Shown piece by piece: positions 23,092 to 33,939 of a stretch of 64,000 nucleotides of DNA (the stretch's first letter is position 1; the number at the start of each line of letters is the position of its first letter). Source of the DNA: Athripsodes cinereus (taxonomy: Eukaryota; Arthropoda; Insecta; Trichoptera; Leptoceridae); NCBI GenBank assembly GCA_947579605.1, contig OX388306.1:5952001-6016000 (forward strand), written 5' to 3'. The translations under genes and the position numbers were made by a program. A model generated the notes under the pieces. The model saw only the letters and a list, made by a program, of their open reading frames with translations, did not search any database and was not told where the DNA came from.

Positions 23092-24070
23092 TTGTATCGT
23101 ATAATTACATTTTTAAGTTCGTCTTACCAACTACAGGAAACCAAAATAAGGAAAACTATTATTTCAGAGACAATAACGTCATGCACAATAAGGTGTGTTC
23201 CAAGAATCGATTTACATTGCTCCTTGAAATTATCTATAATTTATGAATTAGGTAAATTGTTTATTGCACAGTTAAACATATATGCAGTGGCAATCCTAGC
23301 CTTTGCGGGAGCCCTGACAAAGCATTTTCACGGAGGCTCTGACGACAATTTGGTAAAATAATTTCAGAAAAATCCTAGCATTCAAAATTTTATCTCTCTG
23401 TCCCTCCTCCGTCGCTAAATTTTTAATGTGTTTGAGAAAATTAACGACATGTTATATATTTTGTACAGTTATAATAATAAAAACAGGTTTTAGTTTTCTT
23501 TCCAACTTAAATATTTCGATATTTTCAACTTAATGTGTGGTGCTCTGGGCCCGGTTTGCCAGCCGTGAATATACCTATATATCTTAAATGATTTATGTTA
23601 ATTAATCTATTATTCAGTTAATCTAATTTATTAAATACATACATTTCCTGAAATGTTTATTTAATCATATATTTACTACATATTGAATAAATATTGTTAT
23701 TTTTATAATTATTGAAGATACCTATATTTTCAATATGAATTATTGTCAATAGGTAGGTACCATCACGATATATTATTATAATTATAAAAATGTCACCTGC
23801 ACTGAGACCATAACAGCTTTTGGCCAAGGCGATCTCAGCAGGAAAAAAAGCAAAATCCTAAAAAAACATGAAAGGGAAAAATTCACAAAAGAGATATTGT
23901 CAAAAGAAACAACATAATCAAAGAAGTCTCAATCCTGGCGAGAAAATTATGTCCTTTAATATAACGAGATCATCGACTCTCTTGTATTACAAAAACTATA
24001 CTTAGGCCTATGCTGAGAATTATCATTTTTTTTGTAATTTGTTAACACAATCTTAACGATATTTAGGGCC
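23092..24070. other. No feature recognised
   Basis: The longest plus-strand frame (to 23361) begins inside the inverted LINE tail and has no recognisable domain. Nothing else was seen. Confidence 0.4.
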
Positions 24071-24074
24071 TGCA

Positions 24075-24256
24075 GGGCTACTCTTGACACAATCTAAATA
24101 CGATCTTAATAATACGACGGACGAAGGGACTATGGTCAAAAATACCGCGCTACCGTTACAGCGAGATTAGTATGCACGTATTTTTTAACTAATAGTCACT
24201 TCGTGCGTCGTATGGTTAAGATTAAGATCGTATTTAGATTTTGTCAAGAGTAGCTC
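24075..24256. mobile_element. MITE with about 36-bp TIRs (GGGCTACTCTTGACA)
   Basis: The left arm GGGCTACTCTTGACACAATC plus TAAATACGATCTTAAT is mirrored at the right end by ATTAAGATCGTATTTAGATT plus TTGTCAAGAGTAGCTC with two mismatches. The interior has CpG-rich words. A diverged right half recurs at 44390-44515. Confidence 0.65.
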
Positions 24257-24287
24257 TACAAGTATTGTGATAGTCAGTACCTAGACC

Positions 24288-26914
24288 CAGTGGCGTAGCT
24301 AGGGGGGGGCAGGGGGGGACATATGTCCCCGGGCGCCGCATTAGGGGGCGCCAAAATGAGTGTTAAAACTAATTTTTTTTAATTTTATTTTGGTGAAAAT
24401 AATAATGTATCCCAAATACGTTTGCAAGATTGAATTTTGGAGCCCCACAAATATCTTCATTACAAACCAGTTGGCAAACACGATTTTGGCGCCCCCATTG
24501 AGCATTAAGGGGTGCCATTCTACTCATTAACAAAATTACACATCCATAATACCTACTTCACATTAGTTGAAAAGAGATTAATTTGTCATTAGATAGAAAT
24601 GTAGCAAGTCAGTTGTTGTTTTAAATAATATTTGAAATCTAGCAAATATTTCGCTAATTATATTTTATTTTACTTGCAAAAAAAACACCATTGGAAAACT
24701 CGGTAAATTTCTCGAAGTGGAGAATTTTGGAGAATTATGGTGTATTTTGAGACAGATACAATTGGTAATACAATTTTTATTGTTCATTTTTACAATACGG
24801 ATATGGTACTGTGTAACAATAATATACTTAATAGACTGGTTTTTAAAAGGAACAAAGGAAAATTGATGTTTTTCAATTTTAAGTAAAGCTCATTGTTCAC
24901 TTATTAGTTACTGGTTTTTGTAACCTGGCATCGCTCGGGTTGAAATAAACAGATACATGAGTTATTGAAAAAATACAGCAAGCTTTTACGTAAATAAAAG
25001 TAGTAAAAACCTCTTCCCAATGAAAAAACTTGAAGTTTGACACCCCTCATACCCATTAAAAAAATGGTAGTTACCTACATGGAAAAAATATTAAAAACCT
25101 CTGATTTGGGCCCAAATCAGCCCCATGAAGTTTTGGACCGATCAGGTTGTCAGGTATTGGGTGAAAGGTTATAATATTTTTGGGAAAGGGTTATTCCATG
25201 TCAATTCAACACAATTTTGCGTAATTTTCAGATTTGATGTCTCAGATTTTCATGATTTTTTTATGCAGCAATATATCATAGACTAGTAATTAATTTTTAA
25301 AAATCTCAATTTTTATGAAAAAAATTCATGTCTCGGCACCTTTGGATACCTATAGACTGGCAACCAGTGATGATGGTAAATAATGATGATGAATAGCGTG
25401 CGTTATTCGAAGTATCTTCTGTTTGCCGACGACATGAAGGTTTTCAAGAGTATTAAATGTATCGAGGATGCTAGGGAGTTGCAGTCAGATATCGATGCAA
25501 TCGTCGAATGGTCACATAGGAATAAGCTTCCGTTTAGTGTAAAAAAGTGTAACATTATGACCTACTCCAGATCTAGGCAACCGATTTTTTATGATTACTC
25601 CATGGGGAATACATTGCTCATCAGAGTTGAAAAATGTAAAGATCTCGGTGTTCTTTTCACAAAATTTCTATTTTAGGGAGCATATTTCGGACATCACTCA
25701 AAAGGCTTGCAAATCGTTGGGTTTTTTACTAAGACACTCCAACCATTTTCAGAACCCAGATACGTTGAAGCTTTTATATGATTCATTGGTTCGGACTATT
25801 CTAGAGTCAGGTTCAATTATCTGGTGTCCATCAGAAGACGCATATATTTTGATGGTGGAAAAGGTACAAAAAAGATTTTTGAGGTCGCTGTATTGGAAGA
25901 TATATGGATATTATCCCTACCTGTTTCCATCTTCGTTCGTAATGGGTTGTCTTGGATGCGATACGTTGGAACATCGCCGGGATGTATTCTGTGCTCGTCA
26001 CTTTTTCAAATTGCTCAATGGTATCATATTTAATCCAATAATACTGGAAAATTTTAACATATATGTTCCCGATGCATATGGACGTTCTCGGCATCACGAT
26101 TTTTTTATCAGCCTCAAAGTAGAACAAACATATTGGCAAAGTCGCCAATAGGAAGGGCTATTCAAATATTAAACGGTCTGGCTAGACACATTGATATATT
26201 TGGCGTGACGTATGCGGAGTTTGTCAGGAAGATTGAGAATGTGTTGTAATTGTTGTGTTGTTGTCTAGATGTTGTTGATTTTCTTCTGGGATCGCATTGG
26301 CCTTCTGCTGTAATGATCCCTGTAAGAATCGTCTCTTTGTCAGTAATAATAAAAACCTGGGAGTGGTCTTACTTTAAAGCTGTTGAATGGGACTTTACTA
26401 TGATATGCCACAAGATAGGGGTTAAAGTAAAAAAAAATCAATAAGTGGCCATTTTAAAATTCTAAAAAATTCTCAAAAATAGTTTATGATGTCTTAATAC
26501 ATATAGCAAAATTTTATCATGGGATCTCAATGGGATCAGGAGATATTTTTGAATTTTTTTTGAGTTTTTAAAATTGCTACTTCTAAAAAAATTAATTTTT
26601 AATTTTTTTTTTAACCGTTTCCCCTATCATGTCTGAATCAGTGTGTTGATTTGACACCGAATAGCCCGAAAATTATGGAGAGAAATTTCTCTTCTATTAG
26701 AGGAGAAATTTCTCGGGAACAAGAAATTTCTTTTGAGAATTTTCTCTACTCAGATCACTATTAGTCTGTTTTCTATTTCATTAAAATACCAGATTGATGC
26801 TTCGAAAATGAACCATATAAATCGTAAGAGTTCAAAATTTTCTTGGGGGCTCCGAGAAGGGGCGCAGACTTTGTGCCATGTCCCCGGACGCAGATGACCC
26901 TAGCTACGCCACTG
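24288..26914. mobile_element. hAT-type element with perfect 8-bp TSD, carrying nested insertions
   Basis: The left end is CAGTGGCGTAGCTAGGG and the right end CCCTAGCTACGCCACTG, a perfect 17-bp inverted repeat. Both are flanked by CCTAGACC (24280-24287 and 26915-26922), the 8-bp TSD diagnostic of hAT. Subterminal GGGGACAT and CCCCGG words also mirror. The interior contains fragments of the AGAAATTTCTC MITE (24690-24730 and 26675-26760) and a decayed LINE (25380-26300). No hAT transposase was found. Confidence 0.85.
25380..26310 (+). pseudogene. jockey/CR1-like LINE RT C-terminal half, frameshifted
   Basis: The first frame (25383-25676) starts just before reverse transcriptase motif C, reads YSKYLLFADDMKVFKSI with the FADD catalytic pair, then SVKKCNIMTYSR and KCKDLGVLF. 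A +1 shift near 25670 moves into the second frame (to 26151), which continues HISDITQKACKSLGFLLRHS, LYDSLVRTILESGSIIW and VQKRFLR, the usual thumb and C-terminal layout. The N-terminal RT motifs and endonuclease are missing. A 3' UTR with CTGGGATCGCATTGGCCTTC and CTGTAATG follows to about 26310. It is an inactive 5'-truncated insertion inside the hAT element. Confidence 0.8.
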
Positions 26915-27286
26915 CCTAGACCTACGTATTACTCTGGTTTCCCTTCAATACGAATAAATCTTTCGCCTTTTACTAAAGATTTCCGTGGAGGAGGACACTC
27001 AAATGAGTCTATAGACCAATATTTATTGTATTATTCTTATTATTTATTAAGATTAAAAGCTTTGTCAATACCTATCAATTTCCTTCCCTTAATTTGATAA
27101 CTATGTACATATTTACTCAATATTTATTACTGTAGTTGGTCATTAGGTAGCTGTTGTTACCCAATTTATTAGACAATAATAATTATTTACTTAGTCTGTC
27201 AATATTTGGTCATTTAGCCAGGTATACCTACCTTCTGCCTATGTATCAAAAAGAGAAAATTATATTTACAGTGTAGTAACATATAT

Positions 27287-27858
27287 CGGGTGTCTCAGTA
27301 AGAGTGCACATTTTAAATTTAGTGTATTTTTTTTCGTGCAAGTGGCTACACTGAAATTTGGCATCTGTCACCTATGTTTAATCTGATTATTAAAAATGGT
27401 GCACTTAACGAAAGAACAACGCGTTATAATTGTGAAAACTTATTACAAAAATGGGGAATGTTAGGCACGCTGCGACCGCTCGCAAACTTCGCGAGATTTT
27501 AACATCAATAACACAAAATCGACTTACGAAATTCTGATGTCAACTGGCCACCAAGATCACGCCGTGCGATTTTTTTCATTGGGGTTTTGTGAAACCTCGG
27601 GTTTATGCATTAATAAATCAGAAACAATTTCTGAGCTCAAATCCGAGATCCAACGTCATCGGTGAGATACAACCACATTTCTGTGAAAAAGTCAATTTCA
27701 TGAATAGAGTAATGGCCTGTTATCAGAGCTGTGGGGGTCATTTGCCGGATATTTTATTCCATACTTAATTGGAACATGTCTTCTTTACTACCAATAAAAA
27801 TATCACAACTCGTAGTTTTATTTGAAGCTGAAAAAGTGCACTCTTACTGATACACCCT
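27287..27858 (+). mobile_element. mariner-like element with internal deletion
   Basis: Inverted termini CGGGTGTCTCAGTAAGAGTG and (inverse) AGGGTGTATCAGTAAGAGTG are set in TA-rich flanks. The plus strand encodes the transposase N-terminus MVHLTKEQRVIIVKTYYKNG and, one frame over, HAATARKLREI, a helix-turn-helix start. It then jumps to the C-terminus ITPCDFFHWGFVKPRVYA, then NKSETISELKSEIQ and CGGHLPDILFHT. The middle, with the first two catalytic acids, is deleted, and small shifts break the rest, leaving 572 bp of an expected 1.2-1.3 kb. Confidence 0.85.
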
Positions 27859-27931
27859 ATATATTGTATAGACGTTCTGAATGATTTAAAGATCAACACA
27901 TTATCATAATTTGACAGCAATCATCCCCTAA

Positions 27932-28225
27932 GTCAGTGGCGCGACCAGACCATTTATACTGATCATGCTTTCATAATGAAAAAAAAAACTTTACAAGGTT
28001 GGTGAACATTTCTTTGGGACAGGAATTTATTAATAAAATATCCAACTCTACTTCACACTTTTTTGGGGGGTTCAAGAAAATAAAACTACTGAAAGTGCAT
28101 GCAATAACCTTTATATTATATGAACTAATATGTAGAAAAAATATTATTGATGTTGATATTTTAGCTTTTCGGGAAGGGGGGGGGGTTTGAACCCCAAAAC
28201 ACTCCCCCTGGCTACGTCCATGCAT
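27932..28225. mobile_element. hAT-like MITE, degraded (CAGTGGC / GGCTACGTCC)
   Basis: CAGTGGCGCGACCAG at the left and CCCCCTGGCTACGTCCATG at the right resemble the CAGTGGCGTAGCCAGGG-type hAT terminus on both ends. A G-run followed by TTTGAACCCC near 28180 is typical of such MITEs. No TSD was found. Confidence 0.45.
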
Positions 28226-28554
28226 CAGTCGGTGATTATTCATTAATATCTTAAGAAATTAATCTATTAAATTGTTATTTTCTTCTGTTTCTATACAGTA
28301 AGTAGCAAAATATTGAATTCTGGAAAGATTTGTGACACTTCTGTTTAATATCGATGTTCTTTTTTTTATATTATGTTTCTTCAATTTTTCATCGTGGTAG
28401 GGCGTCCCTAAGAATTGTTATATCAATGTGCATACAAGTATTTTAAAATTAAAATGCTACACAATTTATCGATATTTGATTGAGCAGGTACCTATCAATC
28501 AATCTATTTATATTATGATATAGTTCCACTATTATAAGTATTATTGGTCTACGT

Positions 28555-28947
28555 TAGTGTTGTGGAATTCTCAAGAAATAATTTTTGGAGAAATTTACCG
28601 AGAAATTTCTCGGTAAATTTCTCGAAGTAGAGAATTTACCGAGAATTTTTTTTTTTTATTTAACAGTAAAATAATAATAAATCAGTACTTTATTCAATCA
28701 ATCAATAACAATGTACAAATGTTGAGACAATTTATCACCAATATTGCTACAATTAAAGTTAGTCAATACCGGATATTTTTTCATATATTTTGTAGGGGAA
28801 TTCCGCCGCATTATCGCCAATAAATAATAGGGGAATCCCCATGGGAAAAAATCAGAGAAATTTCTCTTCATTCAGAGGAGAAATTCTCGGCGAAATTTCT
28901 CGTTCTCGAGAAATTTCTCCGGAGAATTTTCTCTACTCACATCACTA
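28555..28947. mobile_element. hAT-type MITE (AGAAATTTCTC family) with perfect 8-bp TSD
   Basis: Begins TAGTGTTGTGGAATTCTC and ends TTTTCTCTACTCACATCACTA, so termini TAGTGxTGTG are inverted. Flanks are GTCTACGT at 28547-28554 and 28948-28955. The interior is rich in GAGAAATTTCTC palindromes and has no coding capacity. A second copy with its own TSD is at 42663-43039, and fragments lie inside the hAT at 24288-26914. Confidence 0.85.
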
Positions 28948-29339
28948 GTCTACGTGATAGTTTCAAGGGATTTTGTCTATGGACTCTCTCACCATGTGTG
29001 TTGCATTCCGAAAACAAAACATAAACAATATTGTTCTGTAGGTACTTTATAGTTCTATTTTTGAATCAGACACGAGGATTGGTCACTGTTAATCGCGTGT
29101 TCCAATTATAAAACTAAATTCGAATGACGAATATTTGAAAAACGCATCAGTGCTATTAGTCAATGTTTTCACGCGAGTGTAGGTAGGTACTTAATAATTG
29201 TTTTTTTTTTTATATATAATTACCTACGTCTTGGACTTTAAATTGTAATTTCGAATTCTAGAACTAAGAATTTACTATTGATATGTAAGTATGTAAAAAT
29301 ATTTCCAAGTTTGAAGCATAACGCCAAAATAACTCAATT

Positions 29340-29510
29340 AGGTAATTTAAAACAAGACAGTGTTTCTTTCTACTATAAGTTATTGATCACGAGAGAGACG
29401 TCTTTCGACTTATCAGGTCATTATCAATCTGAGTTACCTAAGGACAGAATTCCATAATTACCTAATTATGGAAATCTACTACGTGTGCACCGACAGAATT
29501 AATAAAATAA
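29340..29510 (-). repeat. Repeat with GATAATGACCTGATAAGTCG core
   Basis: On the minus strand TTGATAATGACCTGATAAG, TCGAAAGACGTCTCTCTCG and TATAGTAGAAAGAAAC appear in order. Related pieces are at 58770-58830 and 61245-61300. Its other side (29440-29500) has TTCCATAATTA...TAATTATGGAA and a TCTGTCGGTGCACACGTAGT block shared with 50270-50310. Confidence 0.5.
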
Positions 29511-29689
29511 CTCAAAATAATTTTAATTAAATTTTATTATATTATTTGAGCAGATAATTATATCCTTTAAACAATTTCTTGTGTTCCTGAAATGCGAAAA
29601 TAGTTTTTACTTATTAAACAATTGGGCTTCTTAAATGTCCAAAATGTGTAAATGTTGCTTGATTGTAAAAATGTAAAATACTTTGTAAA

Positions 29690-29845
29690 ATTTATTTATT
29701 TATTTATTTTTTATTTATTTATTTATTTTTATTTAACAATAATTATACAGACATTACAATACATAGACTATTTGATAAAAACTTAAATCTAAACATCCTC
29801 CTTATAGAGACAAGTCTCGTGTAAAGGAGGGTTAAATGTACTTAG
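29690..29845 (-). mobile_element. LINE 3' tail (CATCCTCC...GTCTCGTGTAAAGGAGGG type)
   Basis: An ATTT-rich start, then ACATAGACTATTTGATAAAA, ATCTAAACATCCTCCTTAT, AGAGACAAGTCTCGTGTAAA and GGAGGGTT. It is repeated almost exactly at 61365-61475. The inverse, ending in AT-rich sequence, looks like a LINE 3' UTR. Its coding part was not found. Confidence 0.55.
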
Positions 29846-30027
29846 TTCCTACTTATTTGGTTTTTCAACATTTCATGCTCAAAATTGTAGATTGGGTTTG
29901 TTTATTTTTTACACTATCGATTTTTAAACTATTGAAGACTATCATGGTACGTCTTTGCACGGTTATAGTTTGACGTCATTGTAACACAAACATATCCATG
30001 ACCTTTAATAAAGATTGGAAATTCTTT

Positions 30028-30345
30028 TTCTTCGTGATGTAGATCATCGATCTGTTGGTTCGGAAGTTGATGCCTCTTGTGATGCTGAAGACCAGCTGTC
30101 TTTCCATCTTTTTGGTGGTCTTCCTCGGGACTGTGAACCGACTGGTGTTTCCTTGGCAGCTATATGTACGATTCTGTTTTCAGCCATCCGATCCAGAGTA
30201 CTCTCCAAAATCATCTCCTTTTCCTACTCCATCTTACGATGTCCTCCGTGTTGCATATTTTCCTAATCTCAATATTTCTTATTCTGTCTCTGAGAGTTTT
30301 GCCCGCAATAGCACGTAATGTCTCATCTCCGATGTTCTTAGTGTC
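30028..30345 (-). pseudogene. LINE RT C-terminal fragment, frameshifted
   Basis: Minus strand: RAIAGKTLRDRIRNIEIRKI, then CNTEDIVRWSRKRR, a frame change near 30200, then ILESTLDRMAENRIVHIAAK and QSRGRPPKRWKDSW. This is the layout of the C-terminus of endonuclease-RT type LINEs (RIRNxxIRxxC, RMxxxRI, RGRPxKRWxD). The copy is short and inactive. Confidence 0.75.
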
Positions 30346-30437
30346 ATAACATCTTTGATGTTCTTAGTGGGTTTTTAGTTCGTAAAGACTTCGTAACATC
30401 TCTGATGTTCTTAGTGGGTTTTTAGTTCGTAAAGATT
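30346..30437. repeat. 47-bp tandem duplication
   Basis: Two adjacent units contain GATGTTCTTAGTGGGTTTTT and AGTTCGTAAAGA with one or two differences. It sits at the 5'-truncation side of the minus-strand LINE fragment and may be a repair-generated duplication. Confidence 0.7.
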
Positions 30438-30494
30438 GGAAATTCGAAGGGATAATTGGTAATGCGACCACTTAAATTTTGTGACCAATATAAA

Positions 30495-30860
30495 GTTTTG
30501 AATATTTGTCTTCACATGGACGTCCTCTGAGATCTCAGAATAACCAGTTACTTGCCGTTTCTGCCCACACCACAACCTTCTTCAGTTCATCATTTACGAC
30601 CCATGCAATTAGAATGTGGAATAATCTACCTTGCAATATCAGAAACTCCTCTACGCTACACGTTTTTCAGAATAACCTAAAATCCATAGACTTATCCTAA
30701 ATAGTTCCTCCCCGTGCCTTAATCCTTCATTTTATAGTATTCATTACAGGAAACATGACACATGTTCTACATAGGACTAAGAATGTAATAAGTTATAATT
30801 AAGTTTAGTATTAACTGTTTACTTTTAGTATTAATTTCATTGAATGTCTTAATTTTTTTG
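30495..30860 (+). mobile_element. LINE 3' end (jockey/CR1-like RT C-terminus)
   Basis: The frame to 30700 reads LRSQNNQLLAVSAHTTTFFS, then SSFTTHAIRMWNNLPCNI and FQNNLKSIDLS. This fits the R(s/t)xxxxxSFxxxAxxxWNxLPxxIR...Fxxxl pattern that closes many CR1/jockey-clade RTs. A short 3' UTR follows. All upstream RT motifs are missing. Confidence 0.7.
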
Positions 30861-30899
30861 ACACGTAGAGTACAGCTTCCATGTTTATTACATGCAGAC

Positions 30900-31115
30900 T
30901 GCCGGTGTAGTACGGACTACGGAGGTACTTTTGAGTCACGAGATACCGGGTTTGATTCCCGGCCAAGGCAAAGTTAAGAATGACCTTTTTTAAATTGTCC
31001 TGAGTCTGAGTCTTACATGTGTTTGTGTTTAGTGCGTTGTATACAAGATTCTTCTTAGTTTGGGACTAGCTCGAGCTGTATGGATTGTCTATGCATGTTA
31101 TGTTATGTTACTTAG
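30900..31115 (+). repeat. SINE-3, tRNA-derived
   Basis: The head holds a box B, GGGTTTGATTCCCGGCCAAG, preceded by a degenerate box A region near 30905-30930. The body reads GAATGACCTTTTTTAAATTG, and the 3' block TTCTTAGTTTGGGACTAGC is shared with 22620-22680 and 50810-50860. The element at 51715 shares the head and body but has a different tail. Confidence 0.65.
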
Positions 31116-31194
31116 CCCACTTGCGACCCCGCTTCCGAGATAAATCGTGATAGTTAAGATAGATCTAAAAATAGCGAGTGTAATATTTTATATT

Positions 31195-31320
31195 GGGTTA
31201 GTTGGAAGATATCGCGTCCTTGCTTGCCCACTCGCCCATTGTACAAAATTATTTGTTTAGTCGTTGTTGAAATCTTATTATTTTTATACAAATGTTTTGT
31301 ACAATAATTCGTCGGTAGCC
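31195..31320 (+). mobile_element. LINE 3' tail, split by SINE-2
   Basis: GGGTTAGTTGGAAGATATCGC, CACTCGCCCATTGTAC and TTTTGTACAATAA match the 8874-9002 tail. The missing end, ATAAAGTTTATTATTATTA, resumes after SINE-2 at 31486, so the SINE landed inside the tail. Confidence 0.65.
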
Positions 31321-31485
31321 TGGAGGTAGAGTCTCGGCCTTCAGAACAAGGGGTCCGTGGTTCGATCCCAGGTGCCGGCAAACTCCCCTTTCACGGCACA
31401 AGCTTTTAGCTTAGTGTGAAAGGTGTATAAGGTTGTATTTGGGTTTATAACAAACCCAGATATATCTTTTATAAAAAAAAAAAAA
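31312..31485 (+). repeat. SINE-2, tRNA-derived, full-length
   Basis: Box A-type GTAGCCTGGAGGTAGAGTC starts at about 31315 and box B GGTTCGATCCC lies at 31359-31369. The body is TGCCGGCAAACTCCCCTTTC, ACGGCACAAGCTTTTAGC and TTGTATTTGGGTTTATAAC, and it ends with an A-rich tract. The flanking AATAA-type sequence is compatible with a short target duplication. It is transcribed by Pol III if active. Confidence 0.85.
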
Positions 31486-31911
31486 TAAAGTTTATTATTA
31501 TTATTCATATCTCATTTTATTAAACAAAATAACATTAGAATCTACATTTTGAACACACTATAAGATTAACAATTAAATTTGAATATAACATGAAATAATA
31601 CAAACAATAAAATATTAAAATAAATTTATATTTAAAATGTAGAACCCCAACATTATTCGAGTTGATTCTTCCATGATGTCCTATGAAAATAGTACAATCA
31701 TGGAGATCACTTACAGAGCTACAGGGACAAAAACTTATTACTGTATTATTATAATATTATTTTTGAAAATCTAAGTGGTCAGCAAAATTCAGTTTCAAAA
31801 GTCTGAAAATCTTGAATGAGAATGACGTATATTTTTAGGAAAGAGTTTTTTTTTTATTGTTTTTGTTATTCGTCTGCATAATTTAAATCATACATAATAA
31901 CTTTCATAATA

Positions 31912-32000
31912 AGCTTTTAGCTTAGTGTGAAAGGTGTATAAGGTTGTATTTGGGTTTATAACGAACCCAGATATATCTTTTTTAAAAAAAAAAAAAAAAA
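31912..32000 (+). repeat. SINE-2, 3' half
   Basis: Starts abruptly at AGCTTTTAGCTTAGTGTG and runs through TGTATTTGGGTTTATAACG to a 19-base A-run. It matches 31400-31485 almost perfectly. The tRNA head is missing (5' truncation). Confidence 0.8.
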
Positions 32001-32001
32001 A

Positions 32002-32440
32002 CTTCATTATGTTCTAATGTTTTCTTTGACATCTCCAATTTGGATGGTTGACAATATTTTTTGTACTGTTTTTGTCAATTTTCTTTGAAATCGTATTCAA
32101 TCAATTATTGTCTAATTTTTTTTACATTTTTGGCTAGATCACCTGAGATGAAAATAAGTTTTATGTCAATTTTATGCATGCACTACTTAAATATTTTGTT
32201 TACATACTCTTCTTTTTTGTTTTCTTTTGATGTGTAAAGAGCTTTGAACAAAGACTTTTCATACATAAAACAAAAACAATTTAAATAAAATAATGTAAAA
32301 GATTTTTTTACGGAGTGAGATCCAAATTCCAAATTAAAAATCAAAAAAAAAATTCAGTGTAAATTTAACTTGTAATTTTCAGTTTCATTGTGAAACAATA
32401 AATTTGGGATGGTTGGCATGGCTGAATTGAAAATGTTCTC
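32002..32440. other. AT-rich, no feature recognised
   Basis: No coding frame, inverted repeat or shared repeat was recognised. Confidence 0.4.
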
Positions 32441-32444
32441 TCTC

Positions 32445-32745
32445 AAGGGGGCTAGCAAGTGGGCCATTTTTCATACAATAAACATGCAAGTTGTCCTTTC
32501 CGTGTCAATAAAAAATATATGATGTTTAACGACCTATGTGTGGTATTCACATACCTACTTTTTAAAGGACGCTGGTAATTTATAAAAAACAGTGTATAGC
32601 TTATTTTTTTCATAGACTCCCATACAGGTCGTACTCTTCGTGTCGCAAGAAATATAAGATATTCGGAATGGGTGGCATATTAACCTTATCGCTGAATTGA
32701 AGATGTCAAATGACTTTTTATTTTTATTGTTTTTCTGTACATTGA
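32445..32745 (-). repeat. Two partial, decayed SINE-1 copies
   Basis: At 32445-32580 the inverse body reads AACATGCAAGTTGTCCTTTC, CGTGTCAATAAAAAATATAT and TTTTTAAAGGACGCTGG. A second copy at 32600-32745 reads GGTCGTACTCTTCGTGTCGC and ATTCGGAATGGGTGGCATAT, then CGCTGAATTGAAGATGTCAA. Both lack clear tails. Confidence 0.55.
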
Positions 32746-32832
32746 TTACTAAATCAGTCATGACAAAGTACTAGAAAATTATCAGTCATACAATTCAATG
32801 CACAGAGGGCGATTTTATCGCTGAATTGCTTT
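32725..32832 (-). mobile_element. LINE 3' tail, inverted and decayed
   Basis: TTTCTGTACATTGATTACTA, CAGTCATACAATTCAATGC and ACAGAGGGCGATTTTATCGC are the inverse of the GCGATAA...CGCCCTCTGT tail also at 43675-43820 and 57965-58175. Confidence 0.5.
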
Positions 32833-32864
32833 TTGGTGATATTATACGATCACATACCTACGTT

Positions 32865-33078
32865 TCGTGAAGCAACCGGTAAAAAATCGGTCGCCCACTC
32901 TTTTCCGCAAGTTTTCGAATGTCCTGAAAAAGGTAGGAAGGGTTTCTAAAAAATAAAGACATTTTACGTCTTAAATGTCTTAAGTTAATGTTGGCAAGGA
33001 GATGATAGCTTGAATGTTTATTAGATGCGGCTGGTCTGCTGGCTACCCCACTTGTGAGATAATATGTCATAACAGTAT
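32865..33078 (+). repeat. SINE-1 copy, moderately diverged
   Basis: GAAGCAACCGGTAAAAAATC, CGCCCACTCTTTTCCGCAAG, TTTTCGAATGTCCTGAAAAA and finally GCTGGCTACCCCACTTGTGA plus TATGTCATAACAGTATC follow the SINE-1 order. The GCCACCC-type block is deleted. Confidence 0.7.
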
Positions 33079-33079
33079 C

Positions 33080-33178
33080 TTATACCTATTCGAATATCTG
33101 CCTTCTACAGGATACGCTAAAATATTAAAAAAGACTGGGAATCTTATTCTATACCCAAGACTCCACCGTATAAGCATT
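33080..33178 (-). repeat. SINE-1 head fragment, inverted
   Basis: GAATATCTGCCTTCTACAGG, ATACGCTAAAATATTAAAA and AGACTGGGAATCTTATTC, then CAAGACTCCACCGTATAA, follow the inverse of the SINE-1 head. It abuts the plus-strand copy, tail to tail-side. Confidence 0.5.
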
Positions 33179-33179
33179 C

Positions 33180-33905
33180 AAATAAATGAACTCCAAGAAA
33201 TATAATAATTATTATCACTGATTTTATTATTTTTATTTTTGGTTTAACGACCGCCTTCCCACATTGTATTTCAATCCGCCATTTTCTACTATGGCAACAC
33301 ACAGCGTGATGACATTTCGACCAATCATCTTCGTGGAACGTGAAAAATTTAAAACAATTTTAAACATAGACTTATAATAATAGTAGACTCAACATCATTG
33401 AACTAAATGTATGAGATGGTATGGTAATGGAACGGTCCTGAATGTCTTTTGTTTTGGAGTTGTCATATTGTCATGTCAGTGGGTTATAATTGAACAAATT
33501 GATACGAGCGTTTCGTTCTATGTACTATAGATTATTCATTAATATTTTATTAACTTTATTTCTTAATCTATTGATCTCTCCTATTTTTATATTACATGTA
33601 CAGAAAATATTAAAATAATCAATTCTGGGAAGGTTTATTTAATACAATGTGACACATCGAAATAATTGATATTCTTATGTTTTGGTATGTTTGGCCTTCA
33701 ATTTGTTATCGTGGTAGCGCATCCTTAGAATTCCTACATCAATGATTTTAAGCACCAACAACAGAAATAATAATTATTATCTTCTATTTTAAATAACGCA
33801 GCTGTTTCCTATCTCATGTTTCACTCTGACACATTGTCTGAGATAGAGTTTAGAGTGTGATGGAGTGGTTTATGAACTCAGTTGCTATATTTAATAAGGC
33901 TTGTA
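33180..33905. other. No feature recognised
   Basis: No shared repeats or coding frames were recognised. Confidence 0.4.
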
Positions 33906-33939
33906 TTTAAGTGATCATCAAAAATATACCAAAATCGTC

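Noticed and set aside
22933..23361. Plus-strand frame of 142 codons
   Set aside because: It begins in an inverted LINE tail and then runs through AT-rich sequence. No domain, no splice support.
31312..31385. tRNA-like box A and box B, checked as tRNA genes (also 18960-19127, 30900, 51712 and 59766)
   Set aside because: No copy folds into a complete cloverleaf with acceptor stem by eye, and each continues into a SINE body that recurs in the window.
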